Shown: positions 1 through 13,451 of the stretch, piece by piece
Numbering within the stretch: the first letter of the stretch is position 1
Layout: each line of letters begins with the position of its first letter
Assembly (NCBI RefSeq): GCF_000005505.3
Contig: NC_016134.3
Span: 2,790,001-2,854,000 of the forward strand
Direction: 5' to 3'
Length of the DNA: 64,000 nucleotides
Source of the DNA: Brachypodium distachyon
Lineage: Eukaryota; Streptophyta; Magnoliopsida; Poales; Poaceae
The notes under the pieces: model-generated
Told to the model about the DNA's origin: nothing
The model's input: the letters and a program-made list of their open reading frames with translations, nothing else
The model's database searches: none
Position numbers and translations under genes: made by a program

Positions 1-23
1 GAGAGAGAGAGAGAGAGAGAGAG
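1..23. repeat. (GA)n microsatellite
   Basis: Perfect GA dinucleotide run at the very start of the window; it may continue upstream of the window edge. Confidence 0.95.
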
Positions 24-3000
24 AAATTAAAGAGACGTTTATACGTACGTGTCGGAGGTGATGGGTTTATTGTGCTCCCCGAACCGAGAAGGATGTTCGG
101 GGAGTGTGGCGGGGAACTAGCGGCGGCAGCGGTGGGGACAGGGCGAGACGACACGTGGATGGTGGAGGACCATCCTATGGACATTTAAATGGTTGGGGTA
201 TTAGGGAAGAGGGGAGTTGTCAAACGAGCAGATTATTGTTTTTTAATTTCCTGGTTAACACTAAGTTGTTTTCAATTTGTAATTTTTTCATCTCCTTTAC
301 CTCATTACCTGAACCCACCGTTCTGTTTGGAATGTTGTATTTTTGTCTGGATTAGTGGCTGGTATCGCGTTTATCTCTTATTAAAAGTTAAACTAAACAA
401 TTTTGCTATTGAGAAGTCGTTTTTTTTAGTTAGAGAGCAGTCGACATGTTTGGTCGTCCGATCTTAATCCAACGACAGAAGTGGGAGACGAGATAGAGTG
501 AGAATGACCCTCAGATCTTAATCTAACAGTTCTGATACATCAACTAAGATTTAATGCATTTTGCTTCCAAATGAGGGACTGAGAAATAGCCATGCCTAAA
601 CTAAATACTAGCCTTTCGAAAAAATTGAACAATTCAAGCAGCCTTATATGGTAACTTTGCCTCCAAAGGGAAGAGCACATGTGGCGGTGGATGAGAAGCG
701 ACGACACCGAGTGTCTTGGTTACAGTACGTTGGAGGTGGCAACTTATTCCTATGGTAGAAACACTAGTGGCAACTTATGCCTGTGGGTAGAAAACACTAG
801 AGATGGCCGGCCGGGATAGGAAGATAGGGCCGTCCATCGGTGACTACGTAGAACATGCCGGGTTTGAAGAGACCCTAGTGGTGTGGCTCTTAGATAGGTT
901 GGTGTTTTGAGAGGAAGGGGAAAGGTGCACGGAAAACCCACGAGAACTCAGGTGATGGAAATTAAAGAGCTCACAATTGGTTGAAATTAACACTTGGCAT
1001 TAATTTGGCTGACACCAACAGTACAAGTTAAAACGCTCAAGTCAGATTTTTTGCAGCACACCGACCTATCTGCTGCATCGTCCTTAAGTACAAATTAAGT
1101 AACAAATTAATCAGGATTCAGGAGCCTGCGGCTTCAATCAACCAAGTGTGTATGTACGCTACGTACCCTGCAACCTAGATTTAAGATTTTTGCTTAAAAA
1201 TCAGGCAAATTAGATATAACCACTCCTATGATTCTTATTTTTTAGGAAGGGATATAACCTTAGACATAGTTATATGCTTTTTGTACGGCATATACCTTTA
1301 GTTAACTGACAAACTTTCTAAACTTTGACTAATCCAGTATATAACAAAAATTATCGACATGCTCGGTATCAAATAATTTTCATTAATTAGATACATTATT
1401 AAATAAGCTTTCATTATATTTTTGTTTGGCACTGTATGTCTTGATACATTTTGCTATATATGTGGTCAAAATTTATAAATTTGACAATAAACAATGTTAT
1501 ACGTCCTATGTTTTGGAACGGAGGGAGTAATTCACCAAGGGCAGAGCTGCAGTATAGCTATGAACCCAATAAAAATTATCAATTTCAATAGAATTTGGAC
1601 TAGAAACTACATGTGAACCCCATATTATAATTGTCAATGTTTTTCTGGCTCCGCCACTGTAGTTCACAGTGCTAATTAAGAAAGTTCAATTGCACGTCTT
1701 GAACATCAATTAAGACAGGAAAGCTACTCGTGTCAAGTGTAAGTGTCAAGTTTTGCGGTGTGCTTTTTCCATAATAAATTGACTATAGCTTTACAATCAT
1801 TAATCATGCTCAGGTACTTTTAGATAAATAAAACCATGCTCAAATAATACTTAGAACTTTGATTTTTGTTGCTCGAACTTGTCCCCGCCAAAACAATAAT
1901 TAGCTACCTAGGTTGTCGGTGAGGGTCAATTTACGTGCAAATTAAACTAGCCAGCCCTACTTTGCTCAGCTTTTTCTGCACATCGTCACGGGGTACACAC
2001 TTATTGCAATTGCAAGGTTGCCGGTGCAAATTAACAGCTGGCCGAGCGACCGTCTTAAGCGCGGGTAATCGTACGTACCAAGCTGCTGAGATCTTGCAAA
2101 CACGCAGGTACAAAGTATTTATGTTTCCTGTGTGTATCTTTTGTATCTTTCCTGGACATTAATGAGCTGCAGTGTCTGCGGTTTATTTAGGAGAGTCTGA
2201 CGCTAAATTAACTCAACTTTTAAATACACAAATGTGTTAATCAGCTACTCCCTCCATTTCATAAAAATTGACACGAATTTGAACTAGATCTAATTCGAGT
2301 ACCTTTATTTGAATAACTAACAGAGCTAGTGGCTATTGTGGCTCGCGCGATTTGTGTGGCTAAATCTATTGTTCCATATATACTTAATACTACTTAGAAG
2401 TGGAAATCCATTATTAGTTTGCTCGTTGCTCTTGATTACTTGATGTTCTTGGAGGAAATTGCATGCATGCATGGTGGGTCCTTTAACTTGGCAAACAATG
2501 TTCACTTTTATCCATTAACTCCCAGCTTGAAAAGCGGATTCATAAACTTGGAGTGTTGTTCATTCTAATCCAAATCGCCGAATTTACGCATAAATGAGCC
2601 ACGCTGGCATCCGACGTGCACTTTCCTCGTGTTCTTGTCATCTTGTGTTTCTACCGCAATAGCCAATAGGTGAACTCCTCTCTAAAATTTATCTACATCA
2701 TAATTTGGAACTGCCAAATTAAGAGTTTTAGATCACGGTGCTACTTGATGCCACAGAACAATAGTATTTTTTCCTCACCGAGAACAATTTACATCGGTCT
2801 GTAATTTGACCCACCAAAATAATCCGCTGTTTTTCAATTAATAAAATGATTAATATGATGATTTATACGGAGTAGTAGTTTTGTTACACGTAGAGCAAAG
2901 TCGGACCACTGCTGCTTCATCACAAAACGTCACGTCCCGCACAACCGTCTGCCGCCTATGCTGCCTTGCATAGTGTAGCACTTAACAATAACTTTTTTTT

Positions 3001-3360
3001 TCCACCACTCCCTGAGGGACAACACATGGTGACGTGGCAACTGCTCTCCTTTGCCATCCGGCCTACACCCTTTCGTTGGTGTACCGCCCGAACTCCTCCA
3101 CAGACCGACGCCGTCACCCCCAAGTCCTTTCTCGCAGGCGGGTGCAAAACTCGTTCAAAGGGACGCTGTCAGTGGTGTATGATTCAAACAATAATTCTGG
3201 TTTGAACTGGAATTCTGGTTCACACTGTCATAGTGTGGCAAATATGTGCCTCCAAAACAGCAAATCTACTAAAAAAATTTGAAGTTTTAATTCTAAACTT
3301 TTTTCAAATTGGGCGACCCCCATTTTCCATTTCATTGAAATGGCAACAATGTTTAATTAT
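24..3360. other. Intergenic region with MITE relics
   Basis: No open frame here has splice structure or recognisable protein similarity; the short frames look random. Two degraded Stowaway-type elements are visible: a right end near 1528 and a lone left end at about 2245 (CTCCCTCCATTTCATAAAAA). The rest is AT-rich sequence with no feature I can name. Confidence 0.6.
1305..1528. mobile_element. Degraded Stowaway-like MITE (right end preserved)
   Basis: The right end reads GGAACGGAGGGAG followed by TA, the usual Stowaway terminus. The AT-rich interior (tandem-like TTTGAC and TTATAAATTTGAC motifs) resembles the interior of the element near 63.7 kb. The left terminus is eroded, so the start is approximate. 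Confidence 0.5.
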
Positions 3361-3373
3361 AAACTCTTGCTAT
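3361..3373. repeat. Left target site duplication of LINE
   Basis: AAACTCTTGCTAT here recurs exactly at 9976-9988, directly after the A-rich 3' end of the LINE. The duplication can be extended a few bases with mismatches. This is the signature of target-primed reverse transcription. Confidence 0.85.
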
Positions 3374-3656
3374 TGAAAAAGTTCACGGGCGTGTCCTCGA
3401 GCGTGTCGGTGCGGGTGATTCCCGCCCCAATTCCCGCGAGGGGTAGTTCCGTCCTAGGCGCGGTCCCGCGGGTGAGGACGGCTGTTCCTGCGGCGGCGAT
3501 TTTGCCACGTCGTTCCGTTGATCCTTTGACGCGTGGATCCATTGGTGACTCCTCGAGGGGGCAGGCAGACGTGATTAATCCAAGGGAGTCGCCTCGGATT
3601 CTTCGGTCATCTCATTCTCCTCGTCTCGTCCTCATCTAGGGTTTACTGTTGATTCC

Positions 3657-5991
3657 TTGTTTGCCCATTTCTGGCGGCGTCCTAGTTCACCTCCTTCTCG
3701 GGTTGGTGCGCCTACTGGTGCGTGGCGGGGGACTGTTGGTGGTGACCGATGTTCGTTTGCTCAGGTGGTGGCGACGCCACCCCGTGCACGACGTCCCTCG
3801 ATGGTGGCGGCTCGGGGTGGTTATGGCCAACGCCGTGATGGTTTTGGGGCTGGGCGTGGTCGTGGCTGTGGTCTTGTCTGGAACCGTGATCAGGGTAGGG
3901 AGGCCCCGATCCATGGTGGTCAGGACCAGGGGCAGGCCAGAGGCCAGATCCGTGATCGGAACCCTCAGATCCATGGTCAGGATCTTCAGATCCGTGGCCA
4001 GGAACAGGGGAATGCTCGCTGGGAGGAAGCTGCTCAGACGACGGCGTGGGAGTCATCTGGGACGAACCAGTGGGCAAACCCAGATGGCGCGACGGCTTCG
4101 GTGACCGAGACGGCACCAGTGGGTCGCATCGAGGAGGTGGTGGTTGGAGACCAGCCGCCGCCGACTCGTTCGTTACCTTCACCGTGCAAACATCCTCGTG
4201 ATACCTCACCGCCGACAACTCTTCCTAAAGGTGCGTGCTCTAAATGTGGGATCCTCGGTCATGCTGTGCGAGATTGCCCTAGGAATTTTTTTTGAAGATT
4301 ATTCTGCTCCCATGTGTGGATTCCAAGCTAAAGGGCAGGGGTTTTTATTCATTCCCCCAATTCCTTCTGAAAAAACCACCAAAGATAAGAATTCCTCAGT
4401 TGTCATCATTGTAGTGGAGGGCGTGGCCACCGCACGCCAGGTTGAGGCCGCATTCAATCTTCTGTTTGCTGGTACATGGCGTTGTTCTGCTCGTTCTATT
4501 GGTCCTGGTCACTTTGTGATGCGTTTTCCTAGTGCTAAAAAAGTTGAGGAGTTTTCCTTTTTTAAGGGTTTGTTCTTCAAAACACTTCTGCTAAGGTGAA
4601 TGTTGATCCCTGGACACCCTCTATTGGTGCTAAAGGGGAAATGGATCAGTGGTGACATGCGCTCTGAGGCCGTGGTTGCCTTTGTTGGTTTTTTGGTTGG
4701 CGTCACTTTGGACATTGATCCTGCTACCCTATCCAAACCTGAGTTTGTGCGTATCAAGCTTGGTTGTGTCGATGCCTATAACATTCCTGCATCTGCAGAG
4801 GGATACCTGGGTACCTTACTTTATGACTTCTTCTTTGAATGTGAATCTGTGATTGTGAGTCACAAAAAAACAACAACGAGAAGGCTACTGTTCTATCTGA
4901 TGTCCGCGATCCTGAAGAGATTCACACTCCTAAGAGGCATCGTTTTAATGATCCTCCACCAAAATCTGCTCCAGCTAAAACCATGGGGGTAGTTCGTATG
5001 GAGGGGGAAAAAGAATGTAAATGATATCCTTGCTGCTGATGAGGAAGAGGAAGACGAGAGTGAAAATGCTTACAATGACCTGCTTATTGATACAATGTGC
5101 CAGGAAGCTGAATCTGTGGTGACTAGGTCTGAGCAAATCTTTCATGTGCTTCATGCTGTCCTTGAAGGCTTACATCTTCAGGTTTTGGTTGATGTTGGCC
5201 TATCCCCCTGGCTCAAATCTGTTCAGCAAAATCTCCCAGCAGAGACTTTTCATGCTCCTGCTGATGTGAGGGGTGTGATCCAAGCCCTATGTCCTGGTGT
5301 TGATTGGAGTAGCTCTTCTCCTTATCAATTGTAACGCTTAGGGTGCGGTGTTGAGTGTATGCATGAGGACCCTGTCTGCTTCTCTGATGATGGTGGGCCA
5401 TTATCACAAGACTCTCAGCAGGCTGTTTCTGATGCTGAGCCTCCTGCGCCTATTGTGAAGAAGCCTGTTGCTCCTGTTCAATTCAGTGACAGATTGTCCA
5501 AGAAGGCGCCTGCTCCTGCTCTCCTTAAGGCAACTGCCCTTCTGCAGAAGAAGAACTCTGACGGTATGTGCCCTCACACTAATTCTTTCTCGCTTCTTGG
5601 TGATGATGTGATTATTTCTCGCGCTCAATCTATGGGGGCTTTCATTCTCAATGACACTTTTTCCACTGTTAATATTTTGAAAGAACTTGAAACTGCCAGA
5701 GATTTTCTGATTACTAATAAACCTGTGGCTATTGTTTCTCTCCTTGATTCTACTACTCCCCAATTTTCTGCTTCTGCTGGTTCTGTTTCTGATCATGAGG
5801 ATTTGCCTCCTGTTTATCCTGGTGATGATTTTACTCTTGTTTCATCTAGAAAGTTGAGAACCAGTAAGACACGGCTGAATCCAGCTAGTGTCATTGGACC
5901 CTCCAGTGGAGGGCCTGCTGTATCTAGTGGCTTGGCCCAACCTGGGAATGGGAGAGCCACTAGGAGGGGTAGGAAAAAGAAAAATTCATGA
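3657..5991 (+). pseudogene. LINE ORF1 (nucleic-acid-binding protein), frameshifted
   Basis: ORF1 encodes the RNA-binding partner of the LINE machinery. An arginine/glycine-rich N-terminal part is followed by a CCHC zinc knuckle (CSKCGILGHAVRDC) ending near 4285. A run of eight T at about 4287-4294 shifts the frame, and the protein resumes as a DUF4283-like segment (AGTWRCSARSIGPGHF, then MRFPSAKKVEEF) to about 4599. More shifts follow. The C-terminal part (5359-5991) ends in a basic RRGRKKK tail. The true start is unclear because the first in-frame ATG lies well inside the reading frame (about 3801). I name this from position and motifs. Confidence 0.75.
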
Positions 5992-6002
5992 GTAGTGGTC
6001 TT

Positions 6003-9000
6003 TTTTGAAACTGTAGGGGGAGTGGGAAGAAGGGAATGGGTGCATGTGTGAGGGAACTCATTTGAGACCATAGTCTTGATTTTCTCTGCTTCAAGAAACA
6101 AAAAAACCTATGGTTAATGATGCTTACCTGAGGAAATTTGACCCATTTGATGTTTTCTTCTGGACTTGGTTTCCTTCTGAAGGAAAATCTGGTGGTATTT
6201 TAGTGGGTGTTAAGAAAGATTCCTTTGAGGTTCATATGACTAAGATTGGGGAATACATTGTGCAGGTTTGTCTTTGGGACAAACAACTGAATTTAAAATG
6301 GAACATGTTATCTGTTTATGGATCTGCTCATGATGAATTGAAGGATGAGTTCCTTGAGGAGATGTATGATTTCTTGGCCTTGCAAGATGTCCCATACATT
6401 ATTGGTGGTGACTTTAATATCATTAGGCATCCTGATGAGAAGAATCAAAATTACTGTCACTCTCATCGTACTGATGATTTCAATTCTGTTATTCATCATT
6501 ACAATCTTAGAGAAATTGCTCTCAATGGGGGGAAATTTAATTGGACCAATGGTCAAGATCCCCCAACATTGGTCAAGCTTGATAGAATCCTTATGTCTGC
6601 TGATCAATGGGGGGATATTTTTCCCTTAGTCACTGTTAGGAAATTGCCTAGATCCCTTTCTGATCATAATGCTTTGCTCCTTAATTCTGCTATTCCTCGG
6701 AACAAGAAAAACACCATTTTTAAGTTTGAATTATCCTGGCTTAAACATGATGATTTCCTTTCTAAACGTAGAGACATTTGGTGTTAGCCTGTTTGTGCTA
6801 AGTCTACTCTTGACATTGTTCAAATTAAAATCAAACGTTGTAAGAAGTATTTCAAAGGTTGGGGGGCTAATATCTCTGGTCATATGAAAAAAGAAAGAAG
6901 ATTGTTTCAAGAAGAGCTAGATAATATTGAACTACTTGAAGAGGACGGGCTCATGCTCCTAGTTCACTGTGGGAGAAAGGTTGATATTATGACTAAATTG
7001 CATAGGTTGTATGCAGATGAGGAACTTTACTGGTTTCAGAGATCCCATCAGAAGTGGATTCTGGAAGGTGATTGCAACACTAAATACTTCCATCGTATTG
7101 CGAATGGGAGGAAGAGGAAGAATTCTATTTTTTTCTCTAGAAGATGATTCTGGTACTATCTCTAATCCTGCTTTACTCTTCCAGCATGCCACTGATTACT
7201 ATAAAGCATTATTTGGCCCTGCCCCTGTTTCTGATATTCAGTTAGATCCCTCTCTTTGGTCTAATGTAGTGAATGTAACTAGTTGTGATAACTCCTTCCT
7301 CACTAGATCCTTTACCGAAGAAGAGGTGAAAATGGCCCTCTTCTTTATGGAAAAAACAAGGCCACCGGCCCTGATGGGCTACCCATTGAATTTTTTCAAG
7401 TTGGCTGGGATTTTATGAAAATAGATATCATGTTTATGTTTGAGGAGTTTCATAAGTGCAAGCTAGATATTCAAAGATTGAATTATGGGGTGATAACTCG
7501 ATCTTCTTCCTAAGATTGTTGATGCTTGTAGAATTTAACAGTTTCGTCCCATTTGTCTTCTGAACTGCTTATATAAACTCATCACTAAAGTGCTGACCAT
7601 TAGATTGGATTCTGTGACGAACAAGTTAATTAGCCCTCACCAGAATGCTTTCATTAGGGGGAGATATATTGTGGATGGGATCCTTTCTTTGCATGAAATT
7701 ATGCATGAAGTTAAAAAACAAAATTCTACTGCAATTCTGCTTAAACTTGATTTTGAAAAGGCATATGATAAGGTTGATTGGAAGTTTCTTCTTTCCTGCA
7801 TGGATGCTAGAGGTTTTTGCTCCTTGTGGATGTCTTGGATTAAAATGCTTCTATGTAATGGCACTGTTTGTGTCAAGTTGAATGAAATGTTGGGTCCTTA
7901 TTTTATGAGCCACAAAGGGGGAAGGCAGGGGACCCCCTCTCTCCCTTCCTTTTCAACTTTGCTGCTGACTGTCTCACTAGAATGATTCTGAGGGCTCAAT
8001 CTAATAACATGATTTGTGGTCTTATTCCTCATCTTTTCCCTACTGGCATTGCCATTCTGCAGTATGCAAGTGATACCATCCTTTGTATTCAACATGACAT
8101 GGAGAAAGTTATTAATCTGAAATTGTTACTCTACACTTTTGAGCTTATGTCTGGCTTAAAGATTAACTTCCTAAAAGTGAACTTTATGTCATTGGTGGAG
8201 ATAATGATGTTGCTCAGGCTTACTCTAATCTTTTTGGCTGCAAAATTGGGGATGTCCCTTTTATGTATTTAGGGGTACCAGTGGGAGGGTCTAGACTTCT
8301 TATTAAGCATTGGGATTTCCTCTGCTCTAAGGTTGCAAAAAAGCTTGATGCCTGAAGAGGGGGTTCCTTGTCTGCTGGGAGCAGAGCTGTTTTGATCAAA
8401 TATTGCCTTGAGAGTGTTCCAACTTATCATATGTCCATGTATAGGCTTCCTAAAACTGTGATTGAGAGAATTGACAAATCTAGAAGAACTTTTTTCTGGC
8501 AAGGGAATAGTAATAAAAGAAAATACCATCTTGTGAAGTGGGATAGGGTGTGTAGACCTAAAGAGAAAGGGGGCTTGGTTTTAGAAGAATTAGTCCCTTT
8601 AATACTGCTTTGATTTGTAAGTGGTGGTGGAGATTGGACAATAAGAAAGGCATGTGGCAAGAAATTGTAAAAGCAAAGTATATGAGACAGTCCTCTGTTA
8701 CTGTTAAAAAAAATCACTGACTCCTCTTGTTGGAAAGATTTGATGAAAGTTAAACAGCTTTATCTCTCTGGTAGAGTTTGTAAGCTAGGTTCTGGCACTA
8801 TCATTAGATTTTGGGAGGACACTTGGTGGAGGGATGTACCCCTGTATGCTAAATTCCCTGAATTGTACTAGTTTTGTGACTTTAAAGATGTTTCTGTTTC
8901 CTTTTTTAAACAACATCTAGGATCTGTCATCTTCTCTAGATGGTTGCATGGCTCCCTGGCGGATCAATGGGCTGATTTAATTTCTATTCTCAGAGATGTT

Positions 9001-9654
9001 GTTTTGTCTGATGCTCCTGACTCTTTCATGTGGAAATGGGACAGTAAAGGTTGTTATACTGTGAAATCTTCTTACCAACAACTTTGTAAAATTTGGAAAG
9101 CTAAGATTCCTTTAAAGATTAAAATCTTCCTTTGGCAGATGTTTTTGAACTCCCTTCTTACTAAAGATAACATGGTCAAGAGACAGTGGCCTGGGAATCC
9201 TAAATGCTATTTCTGCCATAAGGATGAAACATTACTACACCTCTTCTTTGAATGCACGGTTGCTAGGGTGGTTTGGGGCTGCGTTGGACACTTTTTGGGG
9301 ACTGATCTGGTTCCTCAGAACCCCTGGCAATACTTCATCTGGATTAGACGCTTTGTTCCTGATATTCGCTCTTATTTCATTGAAGGCCTTGGTGCTATGT
9401 GCTGGGCCATCTGGAAAACAAGAAATGCTGTTTGTTTTGAGAAGAAAGTTTTACATCACCCTACTGCTGTGGTTTTCTTACTTTGCTCTTTCCTGCAATA
9501 CTGGGCTGAACTTCAGAAGGTTGCGCTCATGAAGCAGGGGATCAAGGATGGAGCGACTGGCCTCATGCTTTCTGCGACTCAACTTCGGCGCCGTCACCAG
9601 GCTATGCAGAGGGCGACTGAAGCTGCACTTCGTATCACCTCCAGTTTTGACTGA
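6003..9654 (+). pseudogene. LINE ORF2 (endonuclease, reverse transcriptase, zf-RVT), inactivated
   Basis: The frame opens with the WNCRG endonuclease motif at about 6006, broken by a shift. The endonuclease continues at 6110-6787 with GGDFNIIRHPDE, LDRILMS and SDHN. The reverse transcriptase spans about 7560-8600 with LKLDFEKAYDKVDW, a damaged RQG-P motif near 7925, and YASD at about 8063-8074 where active enzymes have [FY]ADD. The second catalytic position is therefore lost. The zf-RVT region (IKIFLWQMFLNSLLTKDNM, then C-x2-C and H-x4-C) is intact in the last frame, 8944-9654. At least five frameshifts or stops interrupt the gene. Confidence 0.85.
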
Positions 9655-9975
9655 TCGTTGCTGAAAAACTGCCTGCTCGTTGGCTGTCATACTTTTGGCC
9701 CCTGTGTGGGTTTGTAATAAGCTAGATTGTGCCGTTGTTGATGGAAACGTCTTTGAACTGTTGTTAGAATAGTCTTGGCTTTTCGGTGGCAGTAGGTTTT
9801 CGCCCCATGGTGCCCAAGCCGAGCCGGACTGGGCGCAGTGGGTTTCCTGCTGGTGCCCGGATCCGCCTCTTCCTGCTTTTATTTCATTTCTGCTCTTGCT
9901 GTATAACTGTTTGAAACCTTGTTATTTCCGTTTTGAATGAAATGGAAAGTGGGGAGAGGCCCGATTCGGAAAAAA

Positions 9976-9988
9976 AAACTCTTGCTAT
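9976..9988. repeat. Right target site duplication of LINE
   Basis: Exact copy of 3361-3373, immediately downstream of the A run that ends the LINE. Confidence 0.85.
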
Positions 9989-12900
9989 CAAAATTTATAT
10001 ATTCTACCTTCCATATCTAGAATTAAATGCTGATTAATTCGTGCTAATACATATCGCGCGCTGATCATCCATAGGTTCATCTTCTATAAAAAGGAGATTT
10101 TTGGCTCTTGGTCACAACTTTTTTGGTTGTTTTGTATACATATAGTTTGGCGGTCGTCACATGCATTGCGTAGGGTTAATTAATTAATGGAGAATATGAT
10201 GGCTAGCTGACAGTGGACTCCCAACACTCTTGAGAGCATTACAGCCGGTGTCATTGTTACTAATCAATGGTTTGAGGCCGGGTGACCAAAATCAGATACA
10301 CACAGGTGTGGTCTCAATGGCGAGAGTGCGAAAGAAGCAGCTTAGGGGTCGGCTTGATGATCATGTATGGACGGTGCTTAAACCACACACATGCACGAAT
10401 GATTAATTGTGTGTTGTGTCACTGTTGATGTCGATTAATTTCGTCTTTGTGTGTGGTTAGGCATCAACGTTTTGACAATTACGGTGTAAAATTTGAGACA
10501 TTCGGTTTCTTTTTTGCGAGATTACTGGCTTGTTATGTGTAAAGGAACATAAAGCCATCTATGTGTAAAGGAATATAAATTAGCATGACATTGCTAGCTT
10601 GCTCTCTTTGCTATTTATAAACAGATTTTTCTTCTCTGCCTTTGGCACACTATTATTAGCAGTTTGTCATGCCGATACGTACAGATAATGTACGAGAGAG
10701 GGAGAGTGGCAGCCAATTATTCCAAGACGACAGATCAGACAGAGGAAATTAAAGTGATTGCGGTTTAAAAAAAATTAAGGGGGGCTGCTAGCTTGTCACC
10801 ATATAATGTGCGAAACTAATTAATAAAAGATGAACTCCAAATACAAAGTGAAAGTGATCTAGCTAGCATTACCTGTTAATTGGCCACCAACATAATTTCG
10901 TACTGGCTCTGTCATGCTCCTTTTCTCTATTATTAAGACTGTAAACATGAACACTACAATCAGTTCAAGTCTAGAAGGAAGCACGTGAAAAACACATGGC
11001 AGGTTGATGGTTATTATTAATGATTTTTGGATGATTTTTTGTTAGAATGATTTTTGTAGTTGCAGGGTCAACTGCACCAAATTAGTCAATGCTACTCTAG
11101 ATCCATCTATCCGATCGGCAACTATTAGGTAGCTTTTGGGGCAAAATAATCTTTTTTGCTCTATTCCAGTTTTTTGCAGGCAATAGTTCCTCCCTTCTCT
11201 TAAAGAGGACACATTACTTTTACTATTTTTATGGTGAGCAAATTTACACTTACATGATTTATTTACTTGGTTCATCCTTTCCATATAAGAGTTATTCACC
11301 ATAAAAGTTACTATGACCGGAAGTATTTTTCGAAGACGAATTCAATGGCAGGAGTATATATGATTTTCACATAATCCATGTATATATATACATTGGCGCC
11401 TTACAGTACTCCCTCCGTCCCATATTAAGTGACTCAAATTTGTTCAAATATGAATGTATTTATACTTCAAAGCGTCTACATACATGTAATAGAAAGTCAT
11501 TTGATATGGAACGGAGAGAGTAGTATTTTTCTGCAAAACCACGTCAACCTTAAAAGAGAGATTGACTAGGGACAAAACTAATATGCCCTCAGTTGGAGAA
11601 CGAAGGGATCAAGTATTACTCGTACTGAGTACTGAGTATACGTGATAATTAACGTGTACACGCTAGTCTTTCTGAACAAATGGATTAAAACTCTTCTAAC
11701 AAAAAAAAAAGGGGGTGGGGGGGTGGGTACTATACTCATCTCCAGATTCCAAGCTAGCTACTGTACTCCAGCTACCTATCTAGGACATCATGTCAGGAGC
11801 AAGTGATTAATTAGTACACTAGTTAATTAAACACATCTTGCTCGAGCATGCACGCACGCCGACCTCCTTAATGGGGATTGTCCTGACGGCTAAGCAATAC
11901 TCAATGGAGATTAGTATCTCCGAAAAATAATTAAAATCGATCGATGATTCGCCCACGCCGAGACACCACACGCGTACGTACGTATCAAATCATCGCGTAT
12001 TTCCTGAATTTTATAAAATTCATTTATGGGGAATTCGCTGTCGGTTGAACACTTGTACTGCACACCGCACGCACGGCCACTAGACCCACATGTCAGCCGA
12101 CAAACCTCTGGGATTTCAACGAAATTTGTAGTAGTACTAGTTTTGTTTACACGCATTCCAGGGCGAAAATGTAAATTAGGGCAGCGTGTCCAACGGTCGG
12201 GAGATGAACTTCTTAGAAGAATGGTCGTCTGAGACTCTCCAGTCAGTCAGTCAGATCAGATGCCCCCTCGTGTTATACGAGTAATTTACTGTTTTTGCAC
12301 CTTACATATGTCTTGGTTGTTCGTCAATGCATTGGCATCAAATTAATAAGTACATTGATTACTGCTATCTAGGAGCATTAGGTGTTCTGATTTGATTATT
12401 ACAGTAAGTTAAAAAAAATGTGTGGGATTAGCAGGGTAATTTGACTTTGCCATGTTGTATCATGAGGTCTAGTTTTGGAGGTTTTTTTTTTTTGAGATTA
12501 CGCGTGTTGTGTTTTTTCCCTTTCTTTCAGTCTCCTCGCAACCGCAAACCTGTGCGTGTCGGTGGTGAAACTACATCGTGACTCCACAAAAGACGAACAA
12601 CGAGATCACGATTCTGCCTATTTGAGCTTTAAGTGATTAGAGAGAGGGGCAAAGCTGGTTAGTGGAACCTTAACCTTAATAAAGCCAACTAATTAAAGCA
12701 CTTTGAATCCAATCTAAGCAACTAGGATTATGATTGGCCACACTAATACCAGGAGCTAACGAAACATCCCGGCGTGCCTATGTTTTTTTTTTTGCGCGCA
12801 CCGCCACACGAGAACGTACATGATGTAACGCTGGCTTTTTCTGTCCGACATTTCGCTAACGACACCATGACCGTTCGTAAATATCACGTCGGGCCTCACG

Positions 12901-13200
12901 TGGGCCCCACATTCTCAAGGCTTTTCGTACTACTGCGCGGATGCACTCACCTCTCGAGTAGGCAAGTGTAGAAACAGATATGCAAGGGTTCTCCTTCTCG
13001 TTTATTTCCTTTCTTCCAATCAATATTCCGCCTGATGGTACTTCTTTTATATTTCTATGTTGAGACGTGTATAGTTCTCATATCGAAGTCACCTAATTAA
13101 GTCTTTTTTTTCCTTTCTACATTGGGCTGGTAAATAAACATCATGTCGAGGCTTGACACCTCGTAGATATTTCTTTTTTTCTTTTCTATTTCTACAATAG
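9989..13200. other. Intergenic region
   Basis: AT-rich sequence with one clear Stowaway MITE (11409-11520), a poly-G/T stretch near 11710-11730, and an (AGTC)n run near 12238-12255. I see no supported gene, and the short frames do not resemble known proteins. The last few hundred bases presumably hold the promoter of the DUF620 gene. Confidence 0.55.
11409..11520. mobile_element. Stowaway MITE (112 bp)
   Basis: The left end is CTCCCTCCGTCCC and the right end is GGAACGGAGAGAG, flanked by TA on both sides. The ends form an inverted repeat, with GACTCAAATTTGTTCAAATATG inside the left arm. Copies of the same subfamily lie at 29298, 42037 and 58349. Confidence 0.85.
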
Positions 13201-13451
13201 ACAAATCAGCCAAATAAGAGAAGGCAGGGAGGTGACCATACCTGGGGCGGTAGCCGGATCCAGCAGCCCACATTGGTAACCGCATCATAACCTTCCCCAG
13301 GCACGCAGTCCAGTCCAGTCTCAGTCGCTCAGGAGGGTCATCCTCACACACTCCACGCCGCGGCGCCGAGCCTCCATCCTGCGCTCCTTGCTCCCACCCC
13401 CCTGGGCTTCGTCTATATTCGCGAAGAGCTCTCCTGCCAGTAGTGCCAGCC

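Larger units (their letters stand above)
3374..9975 (+). mobile_element. Full-length, inactivated LINE (L1-type non-LTR retrotransposon)
   Basis: A 6.6-kb element flanked by a 13-bp direct repeat (3361-3373 and 9976-9988) and ending in a short A run. Order of parts: GC-rich 5' UTR, ORF1 with a CCHC knuckle, ORF2 with AP-type endonuclease, reverse transcriptase and zf-RVT regions, and a 3' UTR of about 300 bp. Both ORFs are broken by several frameshifts and stops, and the reverse transcriptase active-site motif is mutated, so the copy cannot move on its own. Preservation of the whole length argues for a moderately recent insertion. No RNase H domain follows zf-RVT, unlike the LINE at 54.5-56.6 kb. 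Confidence 0.9.
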
